Origin: Prosopocoilus inquinatus
Lineage: Eukaryota > Arthropoda > Insecta > Coleoptera > Lucanidae
Length of the DNA: 64,000 nucleotides
Direction: 5' to 3'
Assembly: GCA_036172665.1 (NCBI GenBank)
Contig: CM069875.1
Coordinates: 19,685,806 to 19,749,805, forward strand
Part shown: positions 51,401-58,960 of the stretch, one piece after another
How positions within the stretch are numbered: position 1 is the first letter of the stretch
Layout: each line of letters starts with the position of its first letter
Translations under genes and position numbers: made by a program
Notes under the pieces: model-generated
Seen by the model: only the letters and a program-made list of their open reading frames with translations
What the model was told of the DNA's origin: nothing
Databases searched by the model: none

Positions 51401-53932
51401 ATTGAGATAAAAGTCGATCCAATGGCCGGGATCGGTACTATTTTATACAAAATCCCGAACGGATTCATTAAACCTCGCCCGTTTGGGATTTAATTTTTTG
51501 GGAACGAACCGCGTTCGTGATTCGAGCCACATCCTAAAAATATTCACTTCAGATACTGTTTCTGTCGAATGAATTCTTAATTAACTTTTACAGGAAAAAA
51601 TCTAATCTTTTAGTATTTCTTTCGATTATTTTAGAAATCCATAGTTTGTTTTTCTATATGCGTGTTGGCATAAGAGGAACATGTACACTCTTGGCTCAGG
51701 TTGCTTTGACTCACTACTCTCACTAGCCTCCATCTCCAGCTAGTAGAACGAGTAGCGTCAAAAATCACAGAATCACTAAAAACTAAAGTAATGCAAGTTT
51801 ATCAAGTTAATATAGAATGTATTGCTTTTACATATTTCTGAAGACCTTAGAACTTTTAAAAATTTGTACAGTTCCTTGAATATACCATGAGTTTAAAATA
51901 GCTATAAAGATATTTAAGCATTATTTTTTAACGAATACCTAAAAATTTTCAACGCCTCCCTCATTGACATATATTTTTGAATTTCAGTACCTTATAAGCT
52001 GAACGAAATAATTCCTTGCATTTAATATTGTTTTGCCTCCCAAAACTGTAGGTGCTTCAAGATAATACCGTCATATATTACGATTGGAGCTTTGTGCTGG
52101 GATGGCTGGGCGTTTTCACAACTTTAGGAGCGTCGTTTCTGTTTTTGTCCGGCTCGTGTTGTCTGGCCACCGAAAGACGACGCGAAGAAATGAACAACGT
52201 ACAATATATTATGCCAGGTTTGTCTAAATTTTTCATTGTGTCGTAGGTTTTGCGCAAATACACCAGACTCAGCTATGACTGGAGCTACATGCTCGCCTGG
52301 GTCGGTGTCGGATGGTCCCTTGTGGCCGCCATATTGTTTTCTGGAGCTGCAATTTGCCTGCGTGGTGAAAGAGAACGTGAAGAAAATATCAACATGCAGT
52401 ACATAATGCCTGGTAACTTTGGGGTTCATTTTCATTCATTTAGATGGAGATTCTTTAATAAGTACATTTTCAAATTTCTTCTTTTTCTTATTAGCCATGA
52501 TTATTAAAGAACCTCCACATTAATCCTAATGATATTTCTTATTAATAAATTAAAAATTCTATTATTTACAACTATGAAATCATCGTCATGTACGTTTGCC
52601 TTACATTTAATTTTATTCTTGCCGCTTCAGCTTGCGCAAGCGTGAATGTAACTCTTTTCTTTCCTTCCCCCTTCTTCTTTTCTTTTAAAATTGTAAGAAC
52701 CTACCCTTAATTATTCTAACTTCTTATCTCTATATTGACGATTTGTCGCTGGTTAAATTTAATTTAAACAATTTAGCATGATTATTACTATTCTACTAAT
52801 TAAGTACTATTTATATGATTCTGCATATTAAATTACCCTAAATTTGAAATAATTAACAAGAAACTCGTTTTTGTCATTGTCATGAACAAGCTAAAAATAA
52901 GAAAAATCTGTTTAAATTCAACTCATAGCAAAAGGTGGCAAAAGCATCAAATTTATTTTGTTTTGTATTTAAAGAAAAGAATATTGTGGGGTAAATGCTT
53001 GATTCAAGTTCATTATATGTAGTTCTTAAAGTAAGTATTTCTATTAAGTAGACAATTTTCAAATTATTTATTTATTTTTTATAAAATAATAGCTCTGTTT
53101 ACTTAAACCTAAATGACTGCAAATAAATAAGGAACATGAAAATTCTTTCTTGTTTGAATGTTGTATTATTGTTTTCAAATTTGTTACATATTTAGAAATG
53201 ACTAGTAAAGGAATTAATTATAGTTGTATGAACTAACAGTAATTGTATATCATAACTTGTAGTTAGCTTTATTATCTTCGCTATTTTCTATACATTTTGT
53301 ATCTTATAGTTAATTTTCCTTTCTCTTTCAGTAGTACTTTCTGTTTTGAATTTAAAAGTTCTTATTTGTTTGTAATAATAAAAAAGTGTAGTATATGTTA
53401 TAAGACCTGTCTTTGTAGTGATTATTTTGTGATATTATCTTCATAATTTTTTTTTTTGGGTAAAATATTCATATTTAAAATGCTTAGTGCTTTAGAAATT
53501 TTCTACGCATTTGAAATTTATAAATTTTCTGAAGCTATTTACTTTCAGCAATTAAAGACACCAAAGACAGCATGTGCAGCTCTCTAATTCTATCTCAACT
53601 ATACGTTTAAAGAGAATTATTTATTTTAATCATGGAACAAAAGTATAATTAATTAATTAATTAAACGATATTTTTAAAGTTTACGAATTAATTCCAGCAG
53701 TCATGCAATGTGATTTAATATATCCTATAAGATTTTTATGATTGTTGTTTGTTTTAACCAGAGTAGTTTTAGTTGTTATCACAAGTTTTGAAAATTGTAA
53801 TATTTTTTTCGTTTTCCAGTATATCCACAGAAACAACAGTACGCTTATGCTGGATATCCGGTTCCAGCTCCGCAGGGCTACCCTGGGCCTTATTACACAA
53901 CATCTTCAGGCTACGGACCTTATAATTATTAA
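18299..53932 (+). CDS. Claudin/PMP22-superfamily tetraspan membrane protein gene (5' incomplete, alternatively spliced)
   Basis: Joined exons 18299-18419, 38504-38614, 42405-42542, 48963-49060, one of 52052-52217 or 52247-52412, then 53820-53932. All have AG/GT borders and compatible phases and give 249 codons including TAA. Seen: an extracellular loop with GLFRIC and a second Cys 20 residues later (residues 32 and 52), an NET glycosylation sequon, membrane helices near residues 83-105, 113-134 and 168-193, a basic/acidic cytoplasmic stretch (ERRREEM or EREREEN), and a Tyr/Pro/Gly-rich tail ending GPYNY. This is the layout of claudin/stargazin-type four-pass proteins (GLW..C..C loop), which act in cell junctions or as channel subunits. 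The first helix and start codon should lie in an earlier exon, which was not found upstream. A claudin-like fold is well supported; the exact orthologue is not identified. Confidence 0.8.
19079..19262. repeat. M1 repeat, inverted composite
   Basis: A minus-strand M1 end (GCTCCTAATAAGTCCTCCATG..CATAATGAAAG, to 19138) runs straight into a plus-strand M1 piece (TTGTTTGCAGTGGGAATGTC.. to GATTTGCAACAAAATTTTTC). The conserved block stays open (SAEEAPNRAETAVQRLLEVF). Confidence 0.8.
19287..19628 (+). pseudogene. DUF4817-type Tc1/mariner-like transposase remnant
   Basis: Reads FIQLHRRLRETGSMIPQT, then after a frame change NPSISTRQLAAQVGLSSKLV (helix-turn-helix region), then jumps to a C-terminal part (LRERINEAVYQIRTIQ; RIQKCLNANGWHFEHVL, TGA). 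The order and the GWHFEHVL end match arthropod DUF4817-associated transposases. The catalytic middle (two Asp regions) is deleted. Confidence 0.7.
20107..20280. repeat. 24-bp tandem repeat rich in CGATACGTATCG
   Basis: At least three nearly identical 24-bp units (ACGTATCGAGTATCGATTACCGAT) followed by degenerate GATATGTATCGATAT units. Each unit carries the palindrome CGATACGTATCG. Open frames on both strands here are by-products of the repeat. Confidence 0.85.
20426..20594. repeat. Perfect 81-bp-arm hairpin
   Basis: 20426-20506 and 20514-20594 are exact reverse complements over 81 bp with a 7-nt loop (TTAGTGC). Outer end CTAAAGTCACTGTCTACTGA. No clear target duplication flanks it. If transcribed it would form a long perfect dsRNA hairpin. 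Confidence 0.9.
20960..21180 (+). repeat. Strongly diverged M1-like copy
   Basis: TATTAGAAAGAACTGCTTCA resembles the M1 start. The later block PEEAQNVVETVVRGML then GKFTAIETDLQLIF aligns without gaps to the M1 reading SAEEAPSRAETAVQRLL..FTAIKNDLHKIF. About half the residues match and the frame is open over 72 codons from 21008. Confidence 0.5.
21240..24252. other. Intronic AT-rich DNA
   Basis: Within the 20-kb intron. Contains TACAGGGT-type termini (about 22133) and a (GAATGA)n run but no complete element or exon that can be supported. Confidence 0.4.
23088..23120. repeat. (GAATGA)n microsatellite
   Basis: About four AATGAG units. Confidence 0.7.
24253..24501. repeat. Foldback MITE
   Basis: Arms GCACGTCATATACGGAACTC / GAGGTCCGTATATGACGTGC and TTTCAGGTGGTTGCATTACG / GCAATCACCTGAAA, with outer TATTGTACAGT / AATTGTACAGTA. 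No ORF. Confidence 0.75.
24874..25088. repeat. Small foldback MITE at a TTA site
   Basis: Inverted ends AGGCGGCGCGG../..GAGGCCT with long inner arms GGAGCGTTTTCTAAAACGT / ACGTTTTAGAAAACGCTC and CGTTAGAAAAAGCGAG. Flanked by TTA/TAA, PIF/Harbinger-like. Confidence 0.7.
26386..26545. repeat. Small MITE with GGGNCCGTATTCTCGAA ends
   Basis: GGGCCGTATTCTCGAAACGA at the left mirrors TCGATTCGAGAATACGGTCCC at the right, with GTCGAATGCGAAAA / TTTTCGTATGCGAC inside. Confidence 0.7.
26546..29268. other. Intronic DNA without recognised gene
   Basis: Includes a GC-richer patch near 27470-27560 and short decayed ORFs; nothing assigned. Confidence 0.4.
29556..30088 (+). pseudogene. HARBI1-like transposase, N-terminal part
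   Basis: First part (from ATG 29556) ends FRLRRITFDTLLNVLLEND; after a frameshift at about 29822 it goes on RGGNFPIRPEKSLLIFLWYM, GYTFKVTGSTVMQIVNVFLY and YIFWPRNQEEFAHVSSGF. The order RItFd-LL / p-eK-LLI-LW-mA / F-v--STV--Iv / WP matches the helical region before the DDE nuclease of PIF/Harbinger (HARBI1) transposases. It ends at NYPGK with a GTAAGT donor-like site; the DDE domain itself is absent. Confidence 0.75.
30275..30377 (-). CDS. First exon of the second Harbinger gene (putative)
   Basis: ATG at 30377-30375, then MEEANEGMVDISINYKGIDY and KLTVDEFTANELLN, ending in G|gtaagt. Harbinger elements often carry a second, DNA-binding protein gene opposite the transposase; position and orientation fit, but the DNA-binding part would lie in an exon that is not visible here. 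Confidence 0.45.
30678..31997 (+). pseudogene. mariner transposase (DD34D), broken
   Basis: ATG at 30678 (MEKEQYRSVIRFLFLDGKTC). Helix-turn-helix part with WFNAFKRGRTSVFDEERPGR, linker and second helix-turn-helix (VREVAEAVGVSYGTAINIL), first catalytic Asp in VTVDETWIQYYTP. A small deletion/frame shift near 31300 (after FWDSMGV) is followed by TGQNYSELLDRFDNKLKETR and HHDN, where an R1 fragment (31430-31677) interrupts it. The gene then resumes HHDNAPAHSSG and SPDLAPCDFFLFPNMKTWL to KGDYVEK, TAA at 31995-31997. There are 34 residues between the second and third Asp, the mariner hallmark. Related to SETMAR-type mariners. Confidence 0.9.
31430..31677 (+). repeat. R1 repeat, truncated copy inside the mariner
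   Basis: Equals the last quarter of R1 (TTTAGGTACATAATATCC.. to CGAATACGCACTATTGGCGC). It is flanked by a 29-30 bp direct repeat of mariner sequence (AAGAAAAGGTGCTCTTTCAC.., 31399-31429 and 31678-31707). Confidence 0.8.
32063..33003 (+). repeat. R1 repeat, longest uninterrupted copy
   Basis: About 940 bp from TATGTGAGAGATGGAATTTTC to ACGCACTATTGGC. No ORF of note. The same sequence appears inverted at 33478-34552 and in direct orientation at 34806-37412. It may be a decayed non-autonomous element; class unknown. Confidence 0.75.
33003..33391 (+). pseudogene. Second copy of the mariner transposase 3' end
   Basis: Encodes HHDNAPAHSSG.. to KGDYVEK again, nearly identical to 31671-31997 (e.g. 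S to Y before SPDLAPCD, G to R in WLGRKRF), followed by the right inverted repeat and TA. Part of a duplication of 31430-32064 to 32760-33393. Confidence 0.85.
33478..34552 (-). repeat. R1 repeat, inverted copy
   Basis: Reverse complement of R1 from CCAATAGTGCGTATTCGC to GAAAATTCCATCTCTCACATA, interrupted by a 176-bp pogo-like MITE. Confidence 0.78.
33766..33941. mobile_element. pogo-like MITE in R1
   Basis: CAGTGAAATCTCTGATAAGC at the left mirrors TGAGAGAGTTCACTG at the right; GCGGACA / TGTCCG blocks lie inside. Preceded by TA. CAGTGAAA-type ends are typical of pogo/Tigger elements. The R1 sequence continues on both sides. Confidence 0.75.
34806..37412 (+). repeat. R1 repeat, third copy, split by a foldback element
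   Basis: R1 sequence from 34806 to 35332 continues at 37257-37412 (CCATTTAAAAGACATAAC.. to GGCGCTGTCTACCGAATACG). The end is truncated against a reverse transcriptase remnant. Confidence 0.75.
35333..37256. mobile_element. 1.92-kb foldback element in R1
   Basis: Inverted arms of at least 330 bp, starting CCGGCTGTTTTAAATTGGGT and ending AATTTGAAACAGCCGG, flanked by TATA at 35329-35332 and 37257-37260. Similarity extends further inward. The centre (about 35900-36700) is AT-rich without a recognisable gene. Confidence 0.88.
37427..37696 (-). pseudogene. Non-LTR reverse transcriptase fragment (N-terminal RT motif)
   Basis: Minus strand: LTSHLTYLLNENFKPGYFFT, LKTARVIPIFKGSDNREVSN, then Y-stop-PVSILPTFSEIYKKTMFNRLL. 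This is the conserved start of LINE reverse transcriptases (vIPIfKgg....NYRPvSiL). The Arg of NYRPVS is now TGA, as from a CpG change. Both ends are cut. Confidence 0.82.
38504..38614 (+). CDS. Tetraspan gene, exon b (rest of first loop)
   Basis: Acceptor tttccag, donor C|gtaagt. Only the frame beginning two bases in is open. It encodes 36 residues including VETHC, the second loop Cys, the NET sequon and DDAWTKL just before the second membrane helix. Confidence 0.82.
38615..42214. other. Intron b-c of the tetraspan gene
   Basis: AT-rich. Possible decayed foldback at about 40672-40910 (CCGTTGCACGTCATTAGTTAA against TTAACTAATGACGTCCAACGG). No exon seen. Confidence 0.45.
42215..42372. repeat. 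M1 repeat, inverted composite next to a splice acceptor
   Basis: Minus-strand M1 (AGCTGTTTCAGTCCTGCTTG.. to CCCAATTTATTCG, about 42310) joins plus-strand M1 (CTGTACAGAGGCTGCTCGAG.. to CACAAAATTTTTC). It ends about 33 bp before exon c at 42405. Confidence 0.8.
42405..42542 (+). CDS. Tetraspan gene, exon c (second membrane helix and start of third)
   Basis: Acceptor ttcttatag, donor T|gtaagt. It encodes MGRSMIALFIIAFIAVFAAF (helix 2), then CWRRSPANITATAILMLLA. The ATG here is internal, because the preceding exon joins in phase through a His codon. An M1 repeat fragment ends about 30 bp upstream of the acceptor. Confidence 0.85.
43181..43431. repeat. 125-bp tandem duplication (two copies)
   Basis: TCAGTGATTTCTTCAAGTAT..TGTATTCTTAA occurs twice with a 125-bp period and about one mismatch (AATATCC versus AATACCC), suggesting a recent event. 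Confidence 0.88.
43875..44417. mobile_element. Foldback element (CAGGCTGTCC family), copy 2
   Basis: CAGGCTGTCCATTTTTCGAG at the left (after TATA) mirrors CTCGAGAAATGGACAGCCTG at the right; arms about 100 bp (GGGGATCTCACTTATCTTAA inside). Interior shared with 55440-55962. Confidence 0.82.
44424..45426. mobile_element. Foldback element of about 1 kb
   Basis: TATTCACGGTGAGTGGCCTA / AGACCACTCACCGTAAATA ends with arms of about 130 bp, including GCTGAAAATTT and CTTCCGGTTCTACCGGAAGT / ACTTCTGGTACAACCGGAAG. No coding content seen inside. Confidence 0.7.
45500..46505 (-). pseudogene. DUF4817-type transposase pseudogene
   Basis: Minus strand from about 46505: YTTEEKVLFVKSYYSEES (N-terminal helix-turn-helix), then in other frames SRIIKHFERKVSV, SLRQIGRNWEIHHTAAFRVL, and the catalytic part MCAGILKHRIIGPFFIERCL, WLQHDGCHTHNSAVMRNFFN (second Asp in QHDG), then SPDLSPNDFFFWGKLKSKLV after a frame change. 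This order matches arthropod DUF4817-associated Tc1/mariner-like transposases. Many stops and shifts. A terminus-like CTGGCTGTCTCG next to TATA is at about 46720-46736. Confidence 0.72.
47147..47272 (+). pseudogene. DUF4817 N-terminal fragment
   Basis: MDTQNYVDIIEAYFECGKNA then ALRLYRNRFPNK and a stop. The Y-D-I---Y-e--gNa--A-RLY--rFPn pattern is the DUF4817 helix-turn-helix seen at the start of many arthropod transposases. Only about 40 residues remain. Confidence 0.7.
47553..47750 (-). pseudogene. Transposase C-terminus-like fragment
   Basis: Ends CTEFRYRVEKCLEVDGDYIE stop, like the R--kC-e--GdY-E tail of mariner-type transposases (compare RWEKCVELKGDYVEK in this window). Opposite in strand to the DUF4817 fragment in the same element. 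Confidence 0.4.
47833..48062. repeat. Foldback insert of about 230 bp
   Basis: ATCGGTGAGTGCAT / TGCACTCATCAAT, TCTTCAGTCCAAATTTA / AAATTTGGACTGAAGA, AACAACAAATAACTT / AAGTTATTTGTTGTT; centre TTATTGGCTT / AAGCCAATAA. Confidence 0.78.
48963..49060 (+). CDS. Tetraspan gene, exon d (third helix and second loop)
   Basis: Acceptor ttgtttgtag, donor CAT|gtgagt. Encodes LLSAGAMGLWHGVDYYEKEK and on to YYQEWSH, closing helix 3 and forming the second extracellular loop. It ends in phase 0, as both alternative exons downstream require. Confidence 0.85.
49061..52051. other. Intron d-e of the tetraspan gene
   Basis: AT-rich, no repeat with clear termini and no third copy of the alternative exon recognised. 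Confidence 0.5.
52052..52217 (+). CDS. Tetraspan gene, alternative exon e1 (fourth helix, version 1)
   Basis: Acceptor aaactgtag, donor G|gtttgt, 166 nt. Encodes VLQDNTVIYYDWSFVLGW, a hydrophobic helix ending SGSCCL, then ATERRREEMNNVQYIMP. It has the same length and phases as the exon 29 bp downstream, to which it aligns throughout (Y-DWS..L.W, ..ER.REE..N.QYIMP). Reading through its donor reaches TAG at 52244-52246, inside the next acceptor. Confidence 0.87.
52247..52412 (+). CDS. Tetraspan gene, alternative exon e2 (fourth helix, version 2)
   Basis: Acceptor gtgtcgtag, donor G|gtaact, 166 nt. Encodes VLRKYTRLSYDWSYMLAW, a hydrophobic helix with FSGAAICL, then RGEREREENINMQYIMP. It is paralogous to e1. 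Including both exons would add 332 nt and shift the frame, so only one can be used per productive mRNA. Confidence 0.87.
52413..53819. other. Intron e-f of the tetraspan gene
   Basis: AT-rich with pyrimidine-rich tracts; no further alternative exon or mobile element seen. Confidence 0.5.
53820..53932 (+). CDS. Tetraspan gene, last coding exon (cytoplasmic tail)
   Basis: Acceptor cgttttccag. The one-base phase from e1 or e2 gives a Val codon, then YPQKQQYAYAGYPVPAPQGY and a Tyr/Gly/Pro-rich end PYNY followed by TAA. Tyr/Pro-rich tails are common in insect claudin-like proteins; no classic claudin YV end is present. Confidence 0.83.
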
Positions 53933-54581
53933 CACAATAAATTCTACAAAGGAAATCAAATAGACTGTCTTCCAGAATGTAACAATACTAACGTTAAAAG
54001 TTAAAATTAGTTACTCTATCAGATATTGTTTTTTATACAACCTAGCAAGTAGGAGTAAGATTTAATAATGTACGTAGTTTTACAGATTTTATACAAATTG
54101 CTTTGTTTTGTGATTAAATTTCACATGCAAAATTCTTTTGATAGAGTAACCATATAAATACTCAGGATTTGCTCATTTTCGTTGTGATTGCTAAAGAATA
54201 ATATTTTGCATTTATTTCATTATTTCACAACGAATTATTTTTTTTAATACTAGGACGAAAAAAGTCTTATTAGACTAACAGTTACTCTTTCTGATAATGC
54301 AACCGTAAGAAGTTGCAGCACAGATAAAGATAAATTTAACATCCAGTTTTATTAGTGAATTTTTCTTTTGTTTGGATGTGGTAACTTAAAAACAATTCTG
54401 AACAAATAATGTTAAGTAAGTTTTATACGTCGAATAATAATAAAAATGTGTAGTTCATGTGGATGAAAGATGATATGAGTTTGTGTAATCATAAGTACTT
54501 GAATAGACTTGGTGTATATTTATAACTTTAAATCTAATATTCTTCGTTTTTACATTGAAAGAACATTTTACAATCCATCAG

Positions 54582-54587
54582 AAATAA
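54582..54587 (+). other. Likely poly(A) signal of the tetraspan gene
   Basis: AATAAA about 650 bp after the stop in AT-rich 3' UTR-like DNA. Another AATAAA (53936-53941) directly follows the stop but seems too close to be the main one. Confidence 0.45.
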
Positions 54588-55439
54588 AGATAATGAACTT
54601 TTAAATGTTGATGTTTCAGATGTTTTCAATCATCATAATATTGTGGAAATGTAAAATTATTTTGTTTTGATGTGTTTGAAGTCAAGTTATTTTTATATGA
54701 GATGTACCTATTTTGTAAGAATTATTATTATGCTAAATATATTTTGATAAAATTCTTTTATGATTATGATTTTTAGAATTAAATGAAGCACTCACTGTCT
54801 GCAGACCGTAGTCGAAATTAATCATTTCTACTAATGTGCAATAATATGAACTGAGTGTGCGCTCAGTGCATTAGTGCACGTCAATAGAAAACGTTACATT
54901 TAAGTATGCTGTATTCCTGCTTTGAACGATGAACCAGGAAGAGCTAGCGATATTTTAAACAATTTCTAAATTTCTAGTAGGTAATCTTGTCAACTGCGGA
55001 TTTTGTTTAAAAAACTGTACTGTCAAATAAATTCTGTGTCAAATAATTTCTGCTTCTTTAAATTTAGTAAACAAAGAGACACCACTTTGTCGGGTGCTCT
55101 CTAACAATTTTGCACCCAACAAAATCATTTGTCAGGTGCACAAGGTCCGTGCACCCGACCAAGCGGCGCCTATGGTTCCTTGAACAGCTACTCATCATTG
55201 ATGACTTTGTATTTGACTTGTCGGCATCGGATCATATCACAATTTGATGTAAATTTGTATTTCCTTTTAACTGGCTTTTTATAAATGTACAAAAATTTAT
55301 TCGTCATTCATTATCGCCGGGCAGAAGAAGTTCCATTTTTTTTCTTCATTCTTCATACCACTTAATGTGGTAGCTTTGAAAGAATTTGGTTTGTTGAGCT
55401 AGAACGATTATTTAGCACTGAAAGCAGGAGTTGTTTATA

Positions 55440-55962
55440 ATTAAAAAAATATGCCTTTCGAGCTTTTAGAATCCTTCGCTTTTTCAACTGATCTAGCTAG
55501 CGCCATGTAAGCGTCAACATCTTGATTGTTTCCACAGCCTTCTTTGTAAAAATAAAAAAATTTAAATTTCGACCAAAAAGTCGAATCAACCATAATGTGT
55601 GATATATTGTTAGAATCGGACAAAAAATCTTTATTTAGAAATATGAAAATCCAATATGGCGCCTATAAGAAAAAAAGTTGACAGTCGTATCTCTGCAATT
55701 TTGACAGCTTGGGTAAATCTAATGTCAGATTTAGATTCTACGTAAAAAAGTGCCTTAATAATTTGTAAGTTATAAATGCCTAGCTTTATCGGTTTGAAAA
55801 TGAAAAATTTTAGTTTTTTCTCAATATCTTCAAAACGAAAAGGAATAATTTAAATTGCTATTAATAAGCATGAAAATACGCAACTTTGACCTAATTTAAT
55901 CGACCTCGTATCTCTTAAGATAAGTGAGAACCCCATGCTTGGGATCGAAAAATGGACAGCCT
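55440..55962. mobile_element. Foldback element (CAGGCTGTCC family), copy 3, left end lost
   Basis: The right end TCGAAAAATGGACAGCCTA and interior (GACAGTCGTATCTCTGCAAT, TAAGATAAGTGAGAACCCCA) match the copy at 43875-44417 in inverted or same order; no left terminus is seen. Confidence 0.7.
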
Positions 55963-56883
55963 ATATGACGTTAATTAGCGAATATAGCACATTCGATAGT
56001 TTTCCATTAAAACTACCCATGCTTTTCACAAATCTCGCATGAGGTCCAAAGTAATTAATATTTTACTTAATTGTGTTAATTAACAAAGGTTCAAAGAGTA
56101 GAATTTAATTTAATAAAAAAGACAAAAATATTAATTCACTTGTAACTGTATTTTCGTTATCCTGAAAAGTACCTAAGTATTTTCTCAGTCGTTAGTGATA
56201 CCTAGTGTTGACGAAATGAGACACGGGTAGACAGATAGAAACATACTGCAATCGGTTTACCAGTGAAAAGAAAAACAAAAATTCTGCAATAGTCAATAGA
56301 TATTGGTTTTGAATACAATCTGTTTGATTTTGGCTGTCACTGCAGATATGTCGGCTACTGTTAAAGATACGATAAAACGTTATAGAAGGAAAGTTGTTCT
56401 ACATTTAATTTTTTATTATCTGCCTTGATCAGACAAACAATTGAGCATCAAGTGTGTTAGATGTAGCAAATATATTCAAAATTTTAAATGGAATGTACCC
56501 AATTTTATTACGTTTTCTAAAACTGTAAAAATTCTCTTTACAGCGATGTAGGTAGATCACATGCTATAGTTATCTAATTAATTAGAAACATAACTCGATA
56601 ATTAAAAAATGCATGCTTACATTGATTAAAGCTTTATTCGAAAAAGTAGGCGGTGAAACAAAAGAAATTATTTTTTCAGCTTCCAATTGAACAGTGTTCC
56701 TTAATACTTACTGTCTTGACTACCAGTGACAACCATTCAACATAATGCAACATAATAACATAAACAAAGTAACAAATTAATTAAGTAGCACGAAATGGCT
56801 GATAATTGCAAAGAAAAGGAGGTCACTTTGAACAAATATTGAAAGCGCGATATGTTAAAATGTCTAATACCATTATTTATTAA

Positions 56884-57096
56884 TGACGGCTCGTCGGGGT
56901 GGGCAAGAGGGGTAGTGCCCACCCTATTCTACTGAATTTGCAATTGAACTCTGTGACGGAGCTATCTCGATATTTAAATCTGCATGTTCCGGTTCCATAT
57001 CGGGACAGTCCCGTAAAACAAATTTATGCACATCTTCCCCTTTTGCTTTTTGCAGTTGTTGCCCACCCGCAGTAAATCATCACGAGCCGCCATTGT
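56884..57096. mobile_element. hAT-like MITE, copy 1
   Basis: Ends TAATGACGGCTCGTC / CACGAGCCGCCATTG with a near-matching 8-bp flank (TTATTTAT / TTATTTAC). The interior (TTGCAATTGAACTCTGTG, TATTTAAATCTGCATGTTCC, GTTGCCCACCCGCAGTAAAT) is shared with 60894-61090. Confidence 0.6.
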
Positions 57097-58121
57097 TATT
57101 TACTGAATAATTTATAAAATAGTAGATTTAGGAAGGGGATATTTTAGATACGTACTTAGTTTGACATCCTGAAAAAATCGAAAATCTGATTGCTTCTTCG
57201 AAGTTACCATAAATAGAGTCGGAAATGTCCTGAAACTTTTCTAACTTAAGAACTTAAGCTACTTCGTGAAATTTCAAATAAAAAATTTTCCGTGAAGACC
57301 AAAATTTTGGGACCAAATCATTTATAAAATAGTGGGGTTTGGGAGTTGATAATTAATTTGACACCCTGAACGCGATACGATGATAAAAAAACGTTCTATT
57401 TAAAAAAGTTTAAAACAATTGAAAATATCGAAAACTTGATAATCATTTGTTTTTTCGAAGGCACCAAAAAATCGAAGAGGAAAGGTCCTAAAACTTTTCT
57501 AATTTAAGTTACTTCGTAAAAATACATATAAGAGAGTTAGCTGTTATAGCTTCTTCCCATGAACACTCTATGTAGACCGTCTAGAAAGTATCCGGAATTT
57601 GGAAATTTTTGTGAATTATTTTCCAATATACGGCTTTCCCAGTAGCGTAGTATTTTTGTCAAAATCATTTTTCCAAAGAATTAAAAAAAGTGATAACAGG
57701 TATTGAATTCTAACAATTTTAAATAAACAAAAAAGAAGGAAAAAAAAAGAAAAAATATGGAGCATTTTTTCAAAATTAAAAAGGGTTGACAAAAATGTTT
57801 CGACCAAAAAACCTAAGGAAAAAAAAATAATAGTGTCGTTTTGTGCACAGATGAAGTAATAGTAATAGTGTTACTTTGTGCACAGATGAACTACTAGTTG
57901 TACTCAGGCTGTAGTGATTTGATTTAAAGTTTCCCGAACACTCAGTATAATATGCAAGATTATCATACATATAGAAGAAAATAACTCCACTAACCAATTG
58001 TAGCTTTAAAATTAAAAAAATAGAAACGAACATTGAAAACTAATATAATAATTCGAGCTTCACAAAAACCAACAAACAAAAGCAAATCACTGTCAACAGA
58101 AGCAAAATTTTTTTTTTTAGA

Positions 58122-58960
58122 AAAATTTTGTGCAAATCGTTTTTGATTGCAGTGAGAACCTCGAGCAGCCTCTGGACAGCTGTTTCAGCCCTGCTTGGGG
58201 CTTCTTCAGCAGAAACGTAGCTCGACATTCCCACTGCAGACCAAAAACGACTTGCCCAATTTATTTGCAAATGCGATGTAAGAATGATGAACATATAAAA
58301 TAGCGACATCTTACTATCGCTTTTTGACCTAACATTGCAGTAGGATAGACAAATTGAAGCGGGATTTGCTACTAATGAGTCCCCCATGCAAGGCGGCCAT
58401 GCTTGCTGTCAAAGCATAATGAAAGATTTTAGAAAAATTTTGTGCAAATCGTTTTTGATTGCAGTGAGAACCTCGAGCAGCCTCTGGACAGCTGTTTCAG
58501 CCCTGCTTGGGGCTTCTTCAGCAGAAACGTAGCTCGACATTCCCACCGCAGACCAAAAACGACTTGCCCAATTTATTCGCAAATGCGATGTAAGAATGAT
58601 TTTTAGGTCAAAAAGCGATAGTAAGATGTCGCTATTTTATATGTTCATCATTCTTACATCGCATTTGCGAATAAATTGGGCAAGTCGTTTTTGGTCTGCA
58701 GTGGGAATGTCGAGCTACGTTTCTGCTGAAGAAGCCCCAAGCAGGGCTGAAACAGCTGTCCAGAGGCTGCAAGAGGTTCTCACTGCAATCAAAAACGATT
58801 TGCACAAAATTTTTCTAAAATCTTTCATTATGCTTTGACAGCAAGCATGGCCGCCTTGCATGGGGGACTCATTAGGAGCAAATCCCGCTTCAATTTGTCT
58901 ATCCTACTGCAATGTTAGGTCAAAAAGCGATAGTAAGATGTCGCTATTTTATATGTTCAA
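58122..58960. repeat. Cluster of M1 units in inverted arrangement
   Basis: Minus units at about 58122-58385 and 58425-58595, then a plus unit from about 58606, followed by a partial next unit to 58960. The two sides form an almost perfect inverted repeat around 58600. All three complete blocks keep the MSSYVSAEEAPSRAETAVQR frame open; in the plus unit the frame is open for 80 codons (58596-58838). Confidence 0.85.
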
